From Agathobaculum hominis (GTDB lineage: Bacteria > Bacillota > Clostridia > Oscillospirales > Butyricicoccaceae), in assembly GCF_014288055.1 (NCBI RefSeq), contig NZ_JACOPK010000009.1, positions 62,001-126,000 of the forward strand: 64,000 nucleotides of DNA, in the 5' to 3' direction. The notes below the pieces were generated by a model. It ran no database searches. It was given only the letters and a program-made list of their open reading frames with translations, and was not told the DNA's origin. A program made the position numbers and the translations under genes. Position 1 is the stretch's first letter, and every line of letters begins with the position of its first letter. Positions 61,403 through 64,000 of this stretch are shown here, piece after piece.

Positions 61403-62386
61403 TCACCTATTTTTCTTGAGCAGGAAATCTGCCACGGCAAGATCCAAAAGTGCCATGCCAGTAGAATCAAACACCGTGATGTCGGTATCGCTTTTACGAC
61501 CCGCAGCCTTTCCAAGAATGAGATCACCAAGCTCTCCACAGATTCGATCTTCAGACAATGTGCCCTGCTTCAGGGGAATCTCAATTTCTCCGGCGTCCCT
61601 GCAGTGTTCGAGGTCGTCTACAAAAACAATGGCATTCTCAAAAATTTGGGAATCAATTTCTTCTTTGCCCGCCATATCTGCACCAATGCAGGAAAAATGT
61701 GTGCCGGGTTTGACCCATTCTTTTTGAATCAGCGGGGTGTGGGAAGGCGTGATTGTGATGATAATGTCGCTGTCGGATACGGCTTCTTGCAAATCAGAAA
61801 CTCCTTCGAAGGTTACCGAGGCTGCCTCAATTGCAAAATCGGTTTGCAGCATTGCGCGAATCTTCGACGCAAATGCAGCAGCATGTCCTGCGTTATGCGG
61901 ATTGGCGATCCGGATCGTTTCCAGCGCGGGAAACGCCTTCAGCAACGCAGCAATCTGGAAAGGTGCCTGATTGCCGGTGCCGACAATCAAAGCGTTCCGG
62001 GAATTCTTTCTGGCCAGATATTTTGCACCAATGGCTCCTGCCGCACCAGTGCGCATTCCGGTCACAGAGGAGCCGTCCACAAGGCCAAGCGGCATACCGG
62101 TTTCCGAGCTGAACACGGCAATCAGACCCACAAGATCCGGCAGGCCTTTTTGCACATTTGCTTCCATGAACGCAACCGTCTTGTGGCCGAAAATATGCTG
62201 TTCCGGCAGATAACCGGATTTAATATCCATATCTGCATGGCCGGGGTCGAATTCATAGAAAATGGTAGGCCATACAACGGTTTTGTCTTGACTTTTCAGC
62301 TTATAAACATTCTCTGTGCATTGGATCGCATCTTCCATCGAAAGATTTTTTCGAACTTCTTCTGCGGAAATATAGGGAATATTCAT
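61403..62386 (-). CDS. Ornithine cyclodeaminase / mu-crystallin family protein
   Basis: The 327-residue NAD(P)-dependent protein has SGYLPEQHIFGHKTV, GTGMRTGAAGAIG-like SVTGMRTGAAGAIGAKYL and a Rossmann motif LIVGTGNQAPFQ. Relatives act as ornithine cyclodeaminases, alanine dehydrogenases or imine reductases. It is 18 bases downstream of an aminotransferase gene, so the two probably act in one amino-acid pathway. The exact substrate cannot be read. Confidence 0.88.
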   Translation of the reverse strand: MNIPYISAEEVRKNLSMEDAIQCTENVYKLKSQDKTVVWPTIFYEFDPGHADMDIKSGYLPEQHIFGHKTVAFMEANVQKGLPDLVGLIAVFSSETGMPLGLVDGSSVTGMRTGAAGAIGAKYLARKNSRNALIVGTGNQAPFQIAALLKAFPALETIRIANPHNAGHAAAFASKIRAMLQTDFAIEAASVTFEGVSDLQEAVSDSDIIITITPSHTPLIQKEWVKPGTHFSCIGADMAGKEEIDSQIFENAIVFVDDLEHCRDAGEIEIPLKQGTLSEDRICGELGDLILGKAAGRKSDTDITVFDSTGMALLDLAVADFLLKKNR

Positions 62387-62404
62387 CGGGAGTTCTCCTT
62401 TCTT

Positions 62405-63532
62405 TTACCGGGTTTTCATTGCAATATACTCGCTGATGGCCTTGAGGCCATCGATCAGATCCTGCTTTCCGTAGGCATAACCGATGCGCATACTGTGCGG
62501 CACTTCAAAGCAGTCGCCGGGAGTCACAAACGCGCCGGTCTTCTTGTACATTTCTTCGCAGAATTCGTAGGAAGGAATGTCCAGATCATAATAAACCAAT
62601 GCCGTAGTGCCGGCTTTCGGCTTTACATAGCTGACATGAGGCTCACTGCTGACCCAATTGTCCAGAATCTGCAAATTCTCCCGGACGATCTTTCGGCTGC
62701 GTTCCAGCAGCTTATCGCTGTGCTTCAGCGCAGCTGCTGCCAGCATTTCATCGAATACACCGCAGCTCACAAGATTATAATCCCGATGAGAAAGGCAGCT
62801 CTTTACAACGCTCATATCGTGCGTTGCAATCCAGCCAAGCCGAAGACCAGCCAGAGAAAAAACCTTTGACATACTGCTCACCGAAATGCCCTTTTCATAC
62901 AGATCCACAATGGAAGGACACCAGTCATCTTCCTGTGAAAGGTGACGATAGACCTCATCGCACAAAATCCAGGCATCTGCGGAACGCGCAATCTCCACGA
63001 TCTCCCGGAGCATCTGCTCAGACATCAGCGCACCCGTAGGATTGTTAGGGTTATTGATGCAGATCATTTTTGTTTCAGGTGTCACCAAACGGCGCAGTTT
63101 TTCTAAGTCCGGCAAATAATTGTTTTCCTTACTCAGATGAAGGATCTGAACATCTGCTCCATAGGATTCCGGGATGGAATAAAGCTGCTGATATGTCGGC
63201 ATGATGCTCACTACACGATCACCGGGAGAGATCAGCGAATAGAATACATGATGGTTTGCTCCGGATGCCCCATGGGTCGGCACAATATTTTCAATGTTCA
63301 GCGTTTTGTAAAGGCCGCAAACACCTTTACGGAATTCTGGCAAACCCTCAATATCGCCGTAGCTCAGACGGCGTGCGCACAAACGATTCAAAAATTCCGT
63401 CTTATCTTCCCCTGTCAGCTCGAATAGCTCATTCATACTGATGGAGTCCACACATGTTTCAGCGATGTTATACTTGGCGCCGACCTCCCAGGCGTTCATC
63501 CATTCTTCTACGGCAAACGGCTTGATTTTCAT
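62405..63532 (-). CDS. Class I/II PLP-dependent aminotransferase
   Basis: The 375-residue protein has ICINNPNNPTGALMS, WILCDEVYRHL, the PLP-binding lysine in SMSKVFSLAGLRLGW and the substrate Arg region SMRIGYAYG. It converts an amino acid to a keto acid or the reverse, with PLP. ATG at 63532 follows AAGGAGG. Its leader contains a promoter, a small hairpin and a long terminator hairpin. It is translationally close to the cyclodeaminase-family gene. Confidence 0.92.
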   Translation of the reverse strand: MKIKPFAVEEWMNAWEVGAKYNIAETCVDSISMNELFELTGEDKTEFLNRLCARRLSYGDIEGLPEFRKGVCGLYKTLNIENIVPTHGASGANHHVFYSLISPGDRVVSIMPTYQQLYSIPESYGADVQILHLSKENNYLPDLEKLRRLVTPETKMICINNPNNPTGALMSEQMLREIVEIARSADAWILCDEVYRHLSQEDDWCPSIVDLYEKGISVSSMSKVFSLAGLRLGWIATHDMSVVKSCLSHRDYNLVSCGVFDEMLAAAALKHSDKLLERSRKIVRENLQILDNWVSSEPHVSYVKPKAGTTALVYYDLDIPSYEFCEEMYKKTGAFVTPGDCFEVPHSMRIGYAYGKQDLIDGLKAISEYIAMKTR

Positions 63533-63562
63533 TGCTTTTTCCTCCTTGTAATGGTACATGAT

Positions 63563-63719
63563 AAAAAAGAAAAGGGCACACAGAGCTTTTCCTTATAACA
63601 TGGTAAACCATGCCGTACCTACGGAAAAACTCTGTGTGCCCTTTAGCCTCCACCCGGTGGTGGAGAGGGTTTCAGTATTCAAGTTCCTTTATAATACTAC
63701 ACAAGCTGCACATTGTCAA
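63563..63719 (-). promoter_or_regulatory. Promoter and terminator leader of the aminotransferase operon
   Basis: On the minus strand TTGACA (63719-63714), 17 bases and TATTAT (63696-63691). A hairpin (63647-63668, CCTCCACC/GGTGG type) follows. Then a 22-bp stem (63571-63592 with 63623-63644, one G-T pair) ends in a T-run, 30 bases before the start codon. This arrangement can stop transcription before the gene. Confidence 0.75.
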
Positions 63720-63943
63720 GACGATTTCCCGAACTTTGGTACTAAAAATTCCAAGCCAACGCTCTTAGAAAACAGCTTAGAGCAGCTTAATATTCGTTAC
63801 AAGCTGATCAAGCCATACACACCAAGGCACAGGACTTCAAACGGCAACTTGCCGTCCGAGAACGCACTTACAATCATTTTTCTATCCGGCCACTTAACCG
63901 GAAATCTCCGGACTACTTCCTAAATGCTTTTCCTTATGGGTAA
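63720..63943 (+). pseudogene. IS3-family transposase remnant
   Basis: The first part (NFGTKNSKPTLLENSLEQ, then YKLIKPYTPRH at about 63800-63830) and a second part in the next frame (DFKRQLAVRERTYNHFSIRP, ending FLNAFPYG and TAA at 63941) match the C-terminal integrase core of IS3-family transposases. The NGKVERSHRKDNE region between them is missing. No intact terminal repeats are visible in the window. Confidence 0.75.
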
Positions 63944-64000
63944 CACATCATTGACAAACCTACACGTATCGTAGACAAATTCCGATTCTTCAATGGCTTA

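Overview
The window looks like a chromosomal segment of a moderately GC-rich, Gram-positive anaerobe of the Clostridia, most like gut Oscillospirales. The evidence is strong AGGAGG-type ribosome sites, consensus SigA promoters (TTGACA-17-TATAAT type), an alanine T-box, a Rex redox repressor, YesM/YesN and GerMN-type proteins and proofreading-less PolA. No rRNA, tRNA, CRISPR array or intact prophage was seen. Species cannot be fixed from the sequence alone.

Layout. 1-4.7 kb: the end of an MprF-type lysyltransferase, an RNHCP protein, a TetR-flavodoxin-Vat-like acetyltransferase operon under an operator-bearing promoter, a dead GAF gene and a phosphopantetheinyl transferase. 4.7-9.6 kb: a LacI regulator, a small conserved protein coupled to a secreted nuclease, a PepV-type dipeptidase and a ferredoxin-like protein. 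10.3-16.2 kb: two zinc-ribbon proteins, an AIM24-type protein, a CwlD-type amidase, RadA and a MacA/MacB-like pair without an ATPase. 16.2-19.6 kb: a methyltransferase, PyrB carrying a PyrI-like zinc tail, a GerMN protein and MnmM. 20.4-27.0 kb: a TRAP transporter with a second solute-binding-like lipoprotein and a YesM/YesN two-component system. 27.4-33.8 kb: a MATE exporter, an AraC regulator and aconitase, isocitrate dehydrogenase and Rex. 34.1-39.6 kb: polA-phosphatase-rimI-GNAT-tsaD and an HPr-like protein without the phospho-histidine. 39.8-43.2 kb: a GntR-controlled ABC exporter. 44.0-54.4 kb: uracil-DNA glycosylase, an amidase, T-box-alaS, HIT protein, deformylase, an ECF sigma/anti-sigma/target module and mnmA.

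From about 54.5 kb to the right end the sequence is visibly less GC-rich. It looks acquired: two radical SAM proteins with a flavin reductase and HxlR, a Tag glycosylase, two sirtuin-like proteins with an Rrf2 regulator, a chimeric CGGC/AraC pseudogene, an aminotransferase plus ornithine-cyclodeaminase-family pair behind a hairpin leader, and an IS3-family transposase remnant.

The most unusual signal is a family of intergenic elements of about 540-650 bp, present three times (about 9.6, 19.7 and 43.3 kb, the middle one inverted). Their ends are inverted repeats built of nested hairpins, and the stems differ in sequence between copies while keeping their pairing. This looks like a structured RNA or a hairpin-rich non-autonomous mobile element. 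A separate run of eight perfect hairpins lies between hit and def. Several regulatory layouts can be read directly: TetR sites inside a promoter spacer, three matching ECF promoters, a Rex-like site over the icd promoter, and a 15-bp inverted repeat flanking the sirtuin/Rrf2 promoters.
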